Positions 26,965 to 35,134 of a DNA stretch of 64,000 nucleotides are shown here, in pieces (position 1 is the stretch's first letter; every line of letters starts with the position of its first letter). This DNA is from Dyella sp. M7H15-1 (GTDB taxonomy: Bacteria; Pseudomonadota; Gammaproteobacteria; Xanthomonadales; Rhodanobacteraceae): NCBI RefSeq assembly GCF_004114615.1, contig NZ_CP035300.1:1674001-1738000 (forward strand), in the 5' to 3' direction. A model generated the notes under the pieces. It ran no database searches and had not been told where the DNA came from. It saw nothing but the letters and a program-made list of their open reading frames with translations. The position numbers were made by a program, and so were the translations under genes.

Positions 26965-27075
26965 GAGCGGACTACGGGCACACTTATGCACCTTCGATAT
27001 TCAACCAATTTCCGCGCAAAATCCGAGGCAACGGGATGCGGCTTCGCCGAGTCCCGAGTCCCAAGTCCCGAGTCC
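26911..27075. repeat. Inverted heptamer arrays (GGGACTC)n / (GAGTCCC)n at the ccmE-ccmF junction
   Basis: Degenerate GGGACTC units run from 26911 to 26961 through the 3' end of ccmE. The complementary GAGTCCC units occupy 27049-27075 just before ccmF. The two arrays face each other across about 87 bp. The same arrangement occurs at 36746-36901 and 61596-61759. Confidence 0.8.
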
Positions 27076-27083
27076 TGGCTCTC

Positions 27084-29057
27084 ATGACCCCCGAACTCGG
27101 TCAACTCGCCCTCATCCTCGCGCTGATGTTGGCATTAGCGCAAAGCATCCTGCCGCTGATCGGCGCGTGGCGCGGCAATCGCGCACTGATGGCCGTGGCG
27201 CGGCCGGCTGCTATCGGGCAAACCGTCTTTGTCGGACTCGCTTTCCTCATTCTGGTATGGGCCTTCCTGCACTTTGATTTCTCCGTGCAATACGTAGCCA
27301 ACAACTCGAACCTGCAATTGCCCTGGTATTACCGCATCGCCGCCGTGTGGGGAGCGCACGAAGGTTCCATGTTGCTGTGGGTGCTGATCCTCAACCTGTG
27401 GACGATCGCACTGGTGTTGTTCAGTCGATCATTGCCGGAAGTATTTCTATCGCGCGTGCTGGGCGTGCTTGGCATCATCTCGCTCGGCTTTCTGTGCTTC
27501 ATCTTGTTCACGTCCAATCCCTTCGACCGCCTGCTGCCGATGCCGCCCGATGGCGCGGATCTCAATCCGATCCTGCAGGACCCTGGCATGACCTTCCATC
27601 CGCCCGTGCTTTACATGGGTTATGTGGGTTTCTCGGTGGCGTTCGCGTTCTCGATGGCAGCGCTGCTTGGCGGCTCGATGGAACAAGCCTGGGTACGCTG
27701 GGCGCGACCGTGGACGAATGCAGCGTGGGGTTTTCTTTCCTGCGGCATCGTCGCCGGTAGCTGGTGGGCGTATGCGGAACTGGGCTGGGGTGGTTGGTGG
27801 TTCTGGGATCCGGTGGAGAACGCCAGCTTCATGCCGTGGCTAGTGGGCGTAGCGCTGATTCATGCGCAAGCGGTGACGGAAAAACGCGGCTCGCTGCGTG
27901 CGTGGACGATCCTGCTTTCGCTGTTCGCCTTCTCACTATCGCTGCTTGGCACCTTCCTCGTGCGTTCGGGCATTCTCACGTCCGTGCATGCGTTCGCTTC
28001 CGATCCGCGCCGCGGCACCTTTATTCTCTGCTTCCTTGCCGTCGTGGTGGGTGGGTCACTGCTGCTGTACGCGTTGCGCGCGCCGAAGGTCGCCGGTGGC
28101 AAGGCCTTCGCGTTGATCTCGCGTGAAAGCGCCATCCTGATCGGCAACCTGATGTTTACCGTGGCCGCGGCCATGGTGCTGCTTGGCACCCTGTTCCCGC
28201 TGCTGGGTGATGCCTTGAATCTGGGCAAAATCTCGGTCGGTCCACCCTACTTCGGCCTGCTGTTCCCGTTGCTGATGTTGCCGGTGGTGCTGTTGCTTCC
28301 GTTCGGCCCGTATCTGCGCTGGGGCAGCAGCGATGCGTCGCTGCTCAAACAAGTGCTGGTACGCGCGGGTCTCGCCGCAGCCGCCTGTGCGGTGTTGGCG
28401 GCGTTCTTCGTGCAAGGTCAACTCAAGGCCATTGCTGGCATTGCGAGCGCGATGTGGGTGGGTGTTGGCGTGGGGTTATATATCGTGAAACGTTGGCGTG
28501 ACATGCCGCGCGGTCGTCGCTATCCAGCTGAGATGACAGGCATGCTGCTAGCGCATTTCGGCGTGGCGATTTTTCTTATCGGTGTGCTGCTGTCCGAATC
28601 GCTGAGCGTGACGCGCGACGTGCGTATGTCACCCGGACAGACGGTCGTGGTCAGCGGTTACGAATTCCGTTTTGATGGCGTCACCCAAACCACTGGCCCG
28701 AACTGGGAAGCCGAGCAAGGCATCGTCACCGTGACACGCAACGGCTCGACCGTGGCCGTGATGCATCCACAAAAACGCACCTATGTGCGCGAACAGGTGC
28801 AGACCGAATCGTCGATCGATCCTGGCATCACCCGCGATCTGTACGTCGCGCTGGGCGAACCGATGGACCCAAATCACGTCGAAGGCGCGTGGGCGCTGCG
28901 TTTGTATACCAAACCGTTTATCCGCTGGATCTGGGGCGGGGGCCTGTTCATGATGCTGGGCGGGTTTGTCAGCGCGACGGACCGCCGCTTTCGCGTGAAG
29001 CGCGAGGTAAAAGCAGCATCGACCATCACCCCACTCGTGCAGGAGTCGCAGGCATGA
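27084..29057 (+). CDS. ccmF: Cytochrome c haem lyase subunit CcmF
   Basis: 657-aa polytopic membrane protein of the haem ligation complex. The WWD motif GWGGWWFWDPVENASFMPWL lies at about residues 228-247. Conserved His residues sit in WGAHEGSMLLW and GMTFHPPVLYMGY. The periplasmic domain is near residues 505-620. The ATG at 27084 is preferred because the upstream extension is encoded by the GAGTCCC repeat. The stop overlaps ccmG (ATGA). Confidence 0.96.
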   Translation: MTPELGQLALILALMLALAQSILPLIGAWRGNRALMAVARPAAIGQTVFVGLAFLILVWAFLHFDFSVQYVANNSNLQLPWYYRIAAVWGAHEGSMLLWVLILNLWTIALVLFSRSLPEVFLSRVLGVLGIISLGFLCFILFTSNPFDRLLPMPPDGADLNPILQDPGMTFHPPVLYMGYVGFSVAFAFSMAALLGGSMEQAWVRWARPWTNAAWGFLSCGIVAGSWWAYAELGWGGWWFWDPVENASFMPWLVGVALIHAQAVTEKRGSLRAWTILLSLFAFSLSLLGTFLVRSGILTSVHAFASDPRRGTFILCFLAVVVGGSLLLYALRAPKVAGGKAFALISRESAILIGNLMFTVAAAMVLLGTLFPLLGDALNLGKISVGPPYFGLLFPLLMLPVVLLLPFGPYLRWGSSDASLLKQVLVRAGLAAAACAVLAAFFVQGQLKAIAGIASAMWVGVGVGLYIVKRWRDMPRGRRYPAEMTGMLLAHFGVAIFLIGVLLSESLSVTRDVRMSPGQTVVVSGYEFRFDGVTQTTGPNWEAEQGIVTVTRNGSTVAVMHPQKRTYVREQVQTESSIDPGITRDLYVALGEPMDPNHVEGAWALRLYTKPFIRWIWGGGLFMMLGGFVSATDRRFRVKREVKAASTITPLVQESQA

Positions 29058-29596
29058 GCCGGCTGCTGCCCTTCTTCGGTTTCCTGCTGCTGACATCTCT
29101 GCTCGGTTTCGGCATCTGGTGGAACAGCGCGCACGACCCAAGCGCCGTGCCATCGCCGCTGATCAACAAACCCGCACCGACTTTTGCACTGCCCAGGCTG
29201 GATGCCCCCGCAGATACGGTGACCAAGGAATCGATGCTCGGCAAACCCTATCTGGTGAATGTATTTGCAAGCTGGTGCTTCGCTTGCGGTGAAGAACATC
29301 CCGTGCTGATGGCCGAATCCAAAAACCTGGGCATTCCGGTGGTGGGTTACGACTACAAGGACGATCCCAACGACGCCAAAGCCTGGTTGGCCCAGCACGG
29401 CAATCCGTACGACATGGTGATCACCGATCAATCCGGCCACACGGCGATCGATTTCGGCGTGTATGGCGCACCGGAAACCTTCCTGATCGATGGCAACGGG
29501 GTGATCCGCTATAAGCACATTGGCCCGTTGACACCGGACATCATTGCGCAACAGCTCAAGCTAGCCATTGCGGCGCTGGAAAAGGAAGCGCCGTGA
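29054..29596 (+). CDS. ccmG: Thiol:disulfide interchange protein CcmG/DsbE
   Basis: 180-aa membrane-anchored periplasmic thioredoxin that keeps apocytochrome c cysteines reduced. An N-terminal anchor (residues 4-22) is followed by the active site WCFAC (C75 and C78), EEHP, and the cis-Pro loop GAPETFLID. Overlaps with ccmF and ccmH show tight coupling. Confidence 0.95.
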   Translation: MSRLLPFFGFLLLTSLLGFGIWWNSAHDPSAVPSPLINKPAPTFALPRLDAPADTVTKESMLGKPYLVNVFASWCFACGEEHPVLMAESKNLGIPVVGYDYKDDPNDAKAWLAQHGNPYDMVITDQSGHTAIDFGVYGAPETFLIDGNGVIRYKHIGPLTPDIIAQQLKLAIAALEKEAP

Positions 29597-30039
29597 TGGG
29601 CAAAACCCTGAAAACATGGTTGATGTTTGTGTTGATCGCCATCGCTAGCGCAGCGTCGGCGCAGGCCATCGACCCGCTTCCGTTCCGCGATCACTCCGAA
29701 GAACTCCGCTTCCAGCACCTCACCAGCGAACTGCGTTGCCTGGTCTGCCAGGACGAAACCCTAGCCGACTCCAACGCCGACTTTGCACGCGACCTGCGTC
29801 ACAAGGTGTTCGAGTTGATGCAGCAAGGCAAGAGCGACGCCGAGATCAAGCAATACCTGGCGGACCGCTATTCCGACTTCGTGCTTTACGACCCACCGCT
29901 GAATGTCCGCACCTGGCTGCTCTGGTTCGGGCCGTTGCTGATCCTGATCGCAGGAGGCTTCGTGGTGGCTTATACCATCCGCAAGCGCAGCCGTACCGGC
30001 ACGCCTGCCGCATCGACCGACAACGGGGACGATTGGTGA
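29596..30039 (+). CDS. ccmH: Cytochrome c maturation protein CcmH
   Basis: 147-aa oxidoreductase/chaperone subunit. A cleavable signal (ending SAASAQA) precedes the LRCLVCQ active-site motif (C48, C51), three-helix domain and a C-terminal membrane helix (LLWFGPLLILIAGGFVVAYT). The ATG at 29596 overlaps the ccmG stop (TGATG); a GTG three bases earlier is also possible. CcmH is separate from CcmI here, unlike the fused E. coli protein. Confidence 0.95.
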   Translation: MGKTLKTWLMFVLIAIASAASAQAIDPLPFRDHSEELRFQHLTSELRCLVCQDETLADSNADFARDLRHKVFELMQQGKSDAEIKQYLADRYSDFVLYDPPLNVRTWLLWFGPLLILIAGGFVVAYTIRKRSRTGTPAASTDNGDDW

Positions 30040-30788
30040 AATCCGCTTTCTACATAGCCGCCGCAGTGATGATGGCTGTGGCGCTGGCACTGCTGCTGCT
30101 TCCCCTGCTGAAAAAAGGCCGCCATGCAGAGTACCCGCACAGCGTATTCGTGCTGATGCTGTTTATCGCTCTGGTCCTTCCCATGGGTACGACACTTCTC
30201 TATCTGAAAATCGGCACGCCGTCGACCCTCGATGGCGTGCCAACGCAGGCGCAAACCGCAATCGACATCAACACCGCACTGGACCAACTGCGAACGCACC
30301 TGGCCAGCAACCCCAATGACGCCCAAGGCTGGGGTTTGCTGGCCCAGACCGACATGGACATGCAGAAGCCGGAGCAAGCCCGCGATGCCTTCGATCACGT
30401 GCTGAAACTGGCACCGAACGATACCGCCGCCATGGTCGGCTGGGCGCAAGCCAGCGCCGCCGCGAGCGAAAACCACTCGCTGCAAGGCCGCGCCCGCGAT
30501 TTGCTGGTGCGGGCGATAAAACTGGAACCCAACAATCAGCGTGCCATGTGGCTGCTCGGCATCAGCGATTATCAGCAAGGCCGCTACGCCGACGCCGCCG
30601 CCACCTGGCGCATTTTGCAGCCGCAATTGCAACCGGGTTCCAGTGTTGCCCAAGCGGTGGCGCAACAAATCGCACTGGCTGATGCGAAGGTCGGCGGCAA
30701 ACCCGCCGCGGCATCAAGTACCGACACGCCGCCATCGTCAGCCAACACGCAAAGGCCCACCTTGCCGGCGAAGAAGGACCCGTCATGA
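30036..30788 (+). CDS. ccmI: CcmI-like TPR protein of cytochrome c maturation
   Basis: 250-aa protein. Two N-terminal membrane helices (about residues 3-23 and 36-55) are followed by TPR-type repeats (NDAQGWGLLAQTDMDMQKPEQARDAF and two more units to about residue 200) and a Ser/Thr/Pro tail. It presents apocytochrome c to CcmF/H. A GTG start at 30036 overlapping the ccmH stop (GTGA) is inferred; no ATG is available nearby. It ends with an ATGA overlap onto the metX-like gene. Confidence 0.85.
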   Translation: MKSAFYIAAAVMMAVALALLLLPLLKKGRHAEYPHSVFVLMLFIALVLPMGTTLLYLKIGTPSTLDGVPTQAQTAIDINTALDQLRTHLASNPNDAQGWGLLAQTDMDMQKPEQARDAFDHVLKLAPNDTAAMVGWAQASAAASENHSLQGRARDLLVRAIKLEPNNQRAMWLLGISDYQQGRYADAAATWRILQPQLQPGSSVAQAVAQQIALADAKVGGKPAAASSTDTPPSSANTQRPTLPAKKDPS

Positions 30789-31894
30789 ACGACGCCCGCC
30801 AATACTTCAACCTGCCCTCGCCTTTCGCGATGAAGCGTGGCGGCACGTTGCATGGCGCGCATGTCGCCTACGAAAGCTGGGGCACGTTGAACGCGGCGCG
30901 CAACAATGCGGTGCTGATCTTTACGGGCCTCTCTCCCAGCGCCCATGCAGCTTCCAACGACACCGACCCTTCGCCGGGCTGGTGGGAAGACATGCTCGGC
31001 CCCGGCAAGGCCATCGACACCACGCGCTGGTTCGTCATCTGCATGAACTCGCTCGGCAGCGACAAAGGCTCCACCTGTCCGGCGTCGATTGATCCCGCCA
31101 CCGACAAACCTTATCGCCTGACTTTTCCCGACCTGTCGCTGGAAGATGTCGCCCATGCCGCGCACGCAATGGTCAGCAGCCTAGGCATCGACAAGCTGGC
31201 CTGCCTGATCGGCTGCTCGATGGGCGGCATGAGCGCGCTTGCGTACATGGTGCTCCACCCTGGCAGCGTGCGTACGCATATCAGCGTGGACACCGCACCA
31301 CAAGCACAGCCTTTCGCCATCGCCATCCGCTCATTGCAGCGTGAAGCCATTCGCCTCGATCCGCACTGGAACGATGGCCAATACGACGGCACGCACTATC
31401 CCGATATCGGCATGAGCATCGCGCGCAAGCTCGGCGTGATCACCTACCGCTCCGCCATGGAATGGAACGGCCGCTTCGCCCGCATCCGGCTCGACCCCGA
31501 GCAACGCGAAGGCCAACCCTTCGGCTTTGAATTCCAGGTGGAGTCGTATCTCCAAGGCCATGCGCAACGCTTCATACGTACCTTCGATCCCAACAGCTAT
31601 TTGTACCTGTCACGCGCCAGCGACTGGTTCGACATTGCCGAATACGGCAACGGCAGCATCCTCGATGGCCTCAAGCGCATCCAGATCGAAGAGGCACTGG
31701 TGATCGGCGTCAGCACCGATATCCTGTTTCCACTGGAACAACAGGAGCAAATTGCGGAAGGACTGGAAGCGGCGGGTGCGAAAGTGGAATTCGTAGCACT
31801 GGATTCGCCACAGGGCCACGATGCGTTCCTGGTCGATATCGAAAATTACAGTCGCGCCATCGGTGGTTTTCTGTCACGCCTGTCGTTGGGTTAG
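30785..31894 (+). CDS. metX: MetX-family O-acyltransferase, probable serine O-succinyltransferase
   Basis: 369-aa alpha/beta-hydrolase-fold acyltransferase. The nucleophile elbow is GCSMGG (Ser145), with Asp312 (VSTDILFP) and His345 (SPQGHDAF) completing the triad. In place of the classical NxxGSxxGPxS of homoserine acetyltransferases it reads NSLGSDKGSTCPAS. Xanthomonadales MetX proteins have been reassigned as serine O-succinyltransferases for cysteine synthesis, and the lineage suggests that function. Homoserine acylation cannot be excluded from sequence alone. It is the last coupled gene of the ccm operon, and a cysteine dioxygenase gene follows. Confidence 0.82.
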   Translation: MNDARQYFNLPSPFAMKRGGTLHGAHVAYESWGTLNAARNNAVLIFTGLSPSAHAASNDTDPSPGWWEDMLGPGKAIDTTRWFVICMNSLGSDKGSTCPASIDPATDKPYRLTFPDLSLEDVAHAAHAMVSSLGIDKLACLIGCSMGGMSALAYMVLHPGSVRTHISVDTAPQAQPFAIAIRSLQREAIRLDPHWNDGQYDGTHYPDIGMSIARKLGVITYRSAMEWNGRFARIRLDPEQREGQPFGFEFQVESYLQGHAQRFIRTFDPNSYLYLSRASDWFDIAEYGNGSILDGLKRIQIEEALVIGVSTDILFPLEQQEQIAEGLEAAGAKVEFVALDSPQGHDAFLVDIENYSRAIGGFLSRLSLG

Positions 31895-32087
31895 CACGCG
31901 CAGGCAAAGCACATGTTCGCGAACCAGCGCTTCCAGTTCCCCTGCGCCCCCGGTTTCGGGCGGTAAGCTACAATCACCATCGCTCCCATGGATCCCAAGA
32001 AGGCTAGCAGAGTCGCCTTACCCAGGCTTCAGCCGGTTTGTTCTTCCATATGGGTTATCCGCCAACCCTGGATATATCGAGACTGCC

Positions 32088-32669
32088 ATGCTCACTACGG
32101 AATTCCCCGGCTGCCAGAAACTTATCAACGCCATTGACGAAGCCATTTCCAAAGGCGCAACGACCGCCATCACCGACAGCCTGCGCAATAGCCTGTGCAA
32201 GCTGATTCGCAACAAGGAAATCGTGCTGCCCGACTGCGTATTCGAGACCGCCGAGAACCGCTATGCTCGCCGTGAGCTTTACCACAGCGACGAACTCGGC
32301 TACTGCGTGGTGGCCATGACCTGGGGCCCTGGCCAAGGCACCCCCATCCATGACCACTGCGGCATGTGGTGCGTGGAAGGTGTGTGGAGCGGCGCCCTGG
32401 AAGTGGTGCAGTACGAGCGTCTGGCCGACAAGGGCGACCTGTGCCAGTTCCAACCTGTCGGCTCCATCCAGGCCGGCCCCGGCTCCGCCGGCAGCCTGAT
32501 CCCGCCCCACGAGTACCACACCATCCGTAACCCCAGCGACGACACCGTGGCGGTCAGCCTGCACATCTACTCCGGCAACATGACCCATTGCGCCGTTTTC
32601 CAGCCCAAAGGCCAGGATCACTGCTACGAGCGCTTCGACCGCCCATTGAGTCTCGACCCAGTGAACTGA
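32088..32669 (+). CDS. Cysteine dioxygenase family protein
   Basis: 193-aa cupin enzyme, predicted to oxidise L-cysteine (or a related thiol) to the sulfinic acid. Iron ligands are His88 and His90 in TPIHDHCGMWCVEG, plus a third His in PPHEYHTIRN, most likely His144. Related 3-mercaptopropionate dioxygenases share the fold, so the substrate is not certain. The ATG at 32088 is chosen by family N-terminus. The 193-bp gap upstream contains TACAAT at about 31969 as a possible -10 box. Confidence 0.8.
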   Translation: MLTTEFPGCQKLINAIDEAISKGATTAITDSLRNSLCKLIRNKEIVLPDCVFETAENRYARRELYHSDELGYCVVAMTWGPGQGTPIHDHCGMWCVEGVWSGALEVVQYERLADKGDLCQFQPVGSIQAGPGSAGSLIPPHEYHTIRNPSDDTVAVSLHIYSGNMTHCAVFQPKGQDHCYERFDRPLSLDPVN

Positions 32670-32697
32670 AACCGGCATAATAGTCGTTCGCTCACGT

Positions 32698-32783
32698 GCC
32701 GGTGTGGCGGAATGGTAGACGCGGTGGACTCAAAATCCACTGGCAGCGATGTCGTGTAGGTTCGAGTCCTATCACCGGTACCA
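32698..32783 (+). tRNA. tRNA-Leu (CAA)
   Basis: 86-nt class II tRNA. Acceptor GCCGGTG pairs with CACCGGT (one G-U), the D-arm is GGCGGAATGGTAGAC, the anticodon stem GTGGA/TCCAC closes a CTCAAAA loop with anticodon CAA, and there is a variable arm. The T-arm TAGGTTCGAGTCCTA is followed by encoded CCA. The last 20 bp are duplicated, with one base missing, at 33859-33877, marking it as an integration site. Confidence 0.95.
32764..32783 (+). other. Attachment site (attL) in the tRNA-Leu 3' end
   Basis: GAGTCCTATCACCGGTACCA at the tRNA 3' end reappears as GAGTCCTATCACCGTACCA at 33859-33877. The pair bounds an integrase remnant and an alpA gene. Which end is attL is defined here relative to the tRNA. 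Confidence 0.75.
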
Positions 32784-32827
32784 ATGACGAGTTTCAAGTA
32801 GTAGCAGCAAAACTCAGGTAAGCCGAG

Positions 32828-32852
32828 AAGCCCGCATAAAAGCGGGCTTTTT
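32828..32852 (+). terminator. Rho-independent terminator after tRNA-Leu
   Basis: AAGCCCGC-ATAAAA-GCGGGCTT followed by TTTT. It lies just inside the integrated segment and replaces the original terminator, now displaced to about 33881. Confidence 0.85.
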
Positions 32853-32968
32853 CATGCCTGTAGCGTTGCAGGCGGTCGCATGGAATCGCAGGGAAGCTGA
32901 CGGTATCTGTCGGTACATCTGACGGTATTTGTGTAAGATGCCGCCGAAGAAACGAACAAAGTACCGTC

Positions 32969-33553
32969 ATGCTGACTGATACCGCCGTACGCAAAGCCAA
33001 ACCCGCAGCTACCGCACAGAAGCTCACCGATGGCGGCGGGATGTATCTGCTGCTGAAGCCGGATGGCGCGTGGTATTGGCGGATGGATTACAGGTTCGAC
33101 AGCAAGCGCAAGACTCTTGCGCTGGGAGTATATCCCACCGTGACCCTCGCCGATGCTCGGCAACGTCGTGACGATGGTCGCAAGCTGATAGCGAACGGTG
33201 TCGATCCCAGCGAGTCTCGGAAGACCGCCAAGAAGATGAAAGCAACGGAAATCGCTACGGCTGCGGAGACTTTCGAGAAAGTAGCCCGCGACTGGATGGC
33301 ATGGCGTGAAGCGCAGGGTGAGACCGCTGAAACTACAGCCAACAAAGATCGCTGGCGGCTTGACCTAGATGCCGCCATTTGGTGCATTCCCGGCGAGCGC
33401 ATGAAGATGAAAGCACCGCACATCGCGCCACTGTCGACGCAGGCCGTCGACCACAAACCGAAATTTGCACCGCTGATTCGCGGAGGCACTTCGAGTCACC
33501 TCGAATTGGCTCGCCCCCATGCCACCCGACACAGACAGATCCGCGCAACCTAA
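32969..33553 (+). pseudogene. Tyrosine-recombinase integrase remnant (P4/DUF4102 type), internally deleted
   Basis: 194-aa frame. The N-terminal DUF4102 arm-binding domain is intact (MLTDTAVRKAKPAATAQKLTDGGG, then ALGVYPTVTLADAR). At residue ~134 the sequence jumps from KDRWRLDLD straight to AAIWCIPGERMKMKAPH, which in full integrases lies in the catalytic domain after the first Arg. About 100 or more residues are therefore missing. The frame then breaks down (DHKPKFAPLIRGGTSSHLE), so the second Arg, His and catalytic Tyr are absent. It is nonfunctional, and it lies next to its tRNA-Leu target. Confidence 0.85.
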
Positions 33554-33590
33554 CCACTGGCTGCGCCTCAAGCATTGAAGGAATGAACGC

Positions 33591-33845
33591 ATGACACAGA
33601 AAACGAACCCCGCGCCTGCCCTATTACGCCTCCCCGCCGTCTTAGCCCTTGTAGGGGTAAGCAAAGCCACCCTTTACCGCTGGGCGAATGCGGGGATGTT
33701 CCCGCAGGCCCGTGCGCTTACACCTACTCGGAGCACCGTGGCATGGTCCGCTGCCGAGGTGAATGCATGGATACTAGGCAAGCTGGCGACAAATGACGGT
33801 ACTTATGACGGTACTTTTCAAATAAAATCACCACATGCCGCGTAA
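33591..33845 (+). CDS. AlpA family phage-type transcriptional regulator
   Basis: 84-aa small HTH protein. LLRLPAVLALVGVSKATLYRWANAGMFP is the AlpA/MerR-like helix-turn-helix, and WSAAEVNAWI is the family C-terminal helix. AAGGA precedes the ATG. AlpA proteins act as excision or integration regulators next to P4-type integrases. It survives here inside the collapsed element. Its last codons contain tandem TATGACGGTACTT, a motif also seen just before the integrase start. Confidence 0.85.
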   Translation: MTQKTNPAPALLRLPAVLALVGVSKATLYRWANAGMFPQARALTPTRSTVAWSAAEVNAWILGKLATNDGTYDGTFQIKSPHAA

Positions 33846-33858
33846 TTATTAGATTAAT

Positions 33859-33877
33859 GAGTCCTATCACCGTACCA
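33859..33877 (+). other. Distal attachment site (attR) duplicate of the tRNA-Leu 3' end
   Basis: GAGTCCTATCACCGTACCA matches the last 20 bp of tRNA-Leu with one G deleted. It closes a remnant of about 1.1 kb and is followed at once by the terminator that originally served the tRNA. Confidence 0.75.
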
Positions 33878-33879
33878 GC

Positions 33880-33911
33880 GAAAAAAACAGGCACTTAGCC
33901 TGTTTTTTTCG
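33880..33911 (+). terminator. Rho-independent terminator (displaced tRNA-Leu terminator)
   Basis: AAAAAAACAGGC-ACTTA-GCCTGTTTTTTT forms a perfect hairpin with A and T tracts. It abuts the attR copy. Confidence 0.85.
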
Positions 33912-34264
33912 CCCGAAATTCGGTTCCATGTTGATCCGAAATTCCATTTAAAGATGTCCGCGCCGGTACACTCTGTACAGTGGATGGCCCCGAAACTCCC
34001 CTCGATCATGATTGCGCAAAACCTGTAGCGTCCGAGTGCCTGGGACATACCAGACCGCTCGTTTAAAGCATCCGATTACACATATCCGAAACATCCGATG
34101 AATGATCCCCTCTCCCTCCGGGAGAGGGTGCCGGCAGGCGGGTGAGGGTCCGTGAAGCGAGCGATTCAGTGCTCGCACAAGTGTTTGTTTTCGCGCGATG
34201 ACCGCACCCTCACGCCCTACTCACCCGGCCTGACATCGAAAAAAATGTGTGTAATCGGATTCGT
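33912..34264. other. Gene-free stretch with REP-type palindromes
   Basis: No gene is supported. CCCCTCTCCCTCCGGGAGAG followed by GGTGCCGGCAGGCGGGTGAG (34107-34146) is a REP-like palindrome, and a partial inverted partner ACCCTCACGCC lies at about 34205. The sequences GCATCCGATTACACATATCC and GTGTGTAATCGGAT (about 34067 and 34248) are partly complementary, suggesting remains of a larger inverted structure. Confidence 0.5.
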
Positions 34265-35086
34265 TTAAAGTTCATCGTGGTGCGTGAATTTCTTGAACTC
34301 TTGCTCGGGCGCGGAGATCTCAAAAATACTATTTTTCGGAACTTTATTCACTGGAAGTTTTAGATTTTCTTCCTGCCGACGTTTCTCAAGCTTTTCGATA
34401 TCATCGTTTATCGAGTCGTTTATCGCGTTTATCGAACCAGTCAATTCCGTAAGGGCACTATCCCAGCCTGATACGTCGATTGTTTTGGAAGCGTTGTTAG
34501 CCTCGACGGTAGCCTTGAATTCGCGGGATGCATGGTTAGCTTCGTCGATCACAGTAGAATAGTTCTTCGAAGCCAAGTCACTCGGGTTAAATGATTCATT
34601 ATTTGAACCACGGCACAGTGCAGTGGCCGCAATAACCTGTAATGCTGTTGCCTTTAAAGCGTTTTTGAGCACCTGGTGGGCTATAGCTAGATTGCTGGGG
34701 GCTATATCCCGCTTAACCGCTTCCGACAATGCGATAAGTGATTCATTAAGATCTTTGAGATTCCTACTGCTCTCCGTTATAGAAATTCCCAATCTATCAA
34801 ACTTCATAGGTGGGCGTACATGGCCCCTGAATATTGAATTAGTGACTTCATTCGCAGCGTGGTTGTATTTGTCAAGCGCAACGCTTACCGCCTCAGAAGG
34901 CCGAGCCTTTGAGCCTTTTGTTGATTTGGAGAGCGAATAAGAGATCGCAGAATCAGCGTCATGGCAGAGGCTTTCAACATAAGTACCCACAGCCTTTATT
35001 TTTTGGTGCTTGGTCCCGAAGAGCTCGTCGGTTCTATCTGTCTGAAGCGAAGGACGACAGTAGGTTGATGTGATTTTAGGTTCCAT
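34265..35086 (-). CDS. Hypothetical protein (orphan, AT-richer)
   Basis: 273-aa protein I do not recognise. It has no signal peptide or membrane helix. It is mostly helical in character: Ala/Asn/Ser/Leu-rich segments such as LKDLNESLIALSEAVKRD and ALTELTGSINAINDSINDD, with coiled-coil potential near residues 205-245 (DDIEKLEKRRQEE). Codon use is visibly AT-richer than its neighbours, which with its location between an integrative-element remnant and an IS66 fragment suggests horizontal origin. The ATG at 35086 is used; no Shine-Dalgarno is visible. Confidence 0.6.
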   Translation of the reverse strand: MEPKITSTYCRPSLQTDRTDELFGTKHQKIKAVGTYVESLCHDADSAISYSLSKSTKGSKARPSEAVSVALDKYNHAANEVTNSIFRGHVRPPMKFDRLGISITESSRNLKDLNESLIALSEAVKRDIAPSNLAIAHQVLKNALKATALQVIAATALCRGSNNESFNPSDLASKNYSTVIDEANHASREFKATVEANNASKTIDVSGWDSALTELTGSINAINDSINDDIEKLEKRRQEENLKLPVNKVPKNSIFEISAPEQEFKKFTHHDEL

Positions 35087-35134
35087 TTCTGATTTCAATC
35101 GTGGGTTATGTGAGAGGAAGTGATGGGCGCAGCG

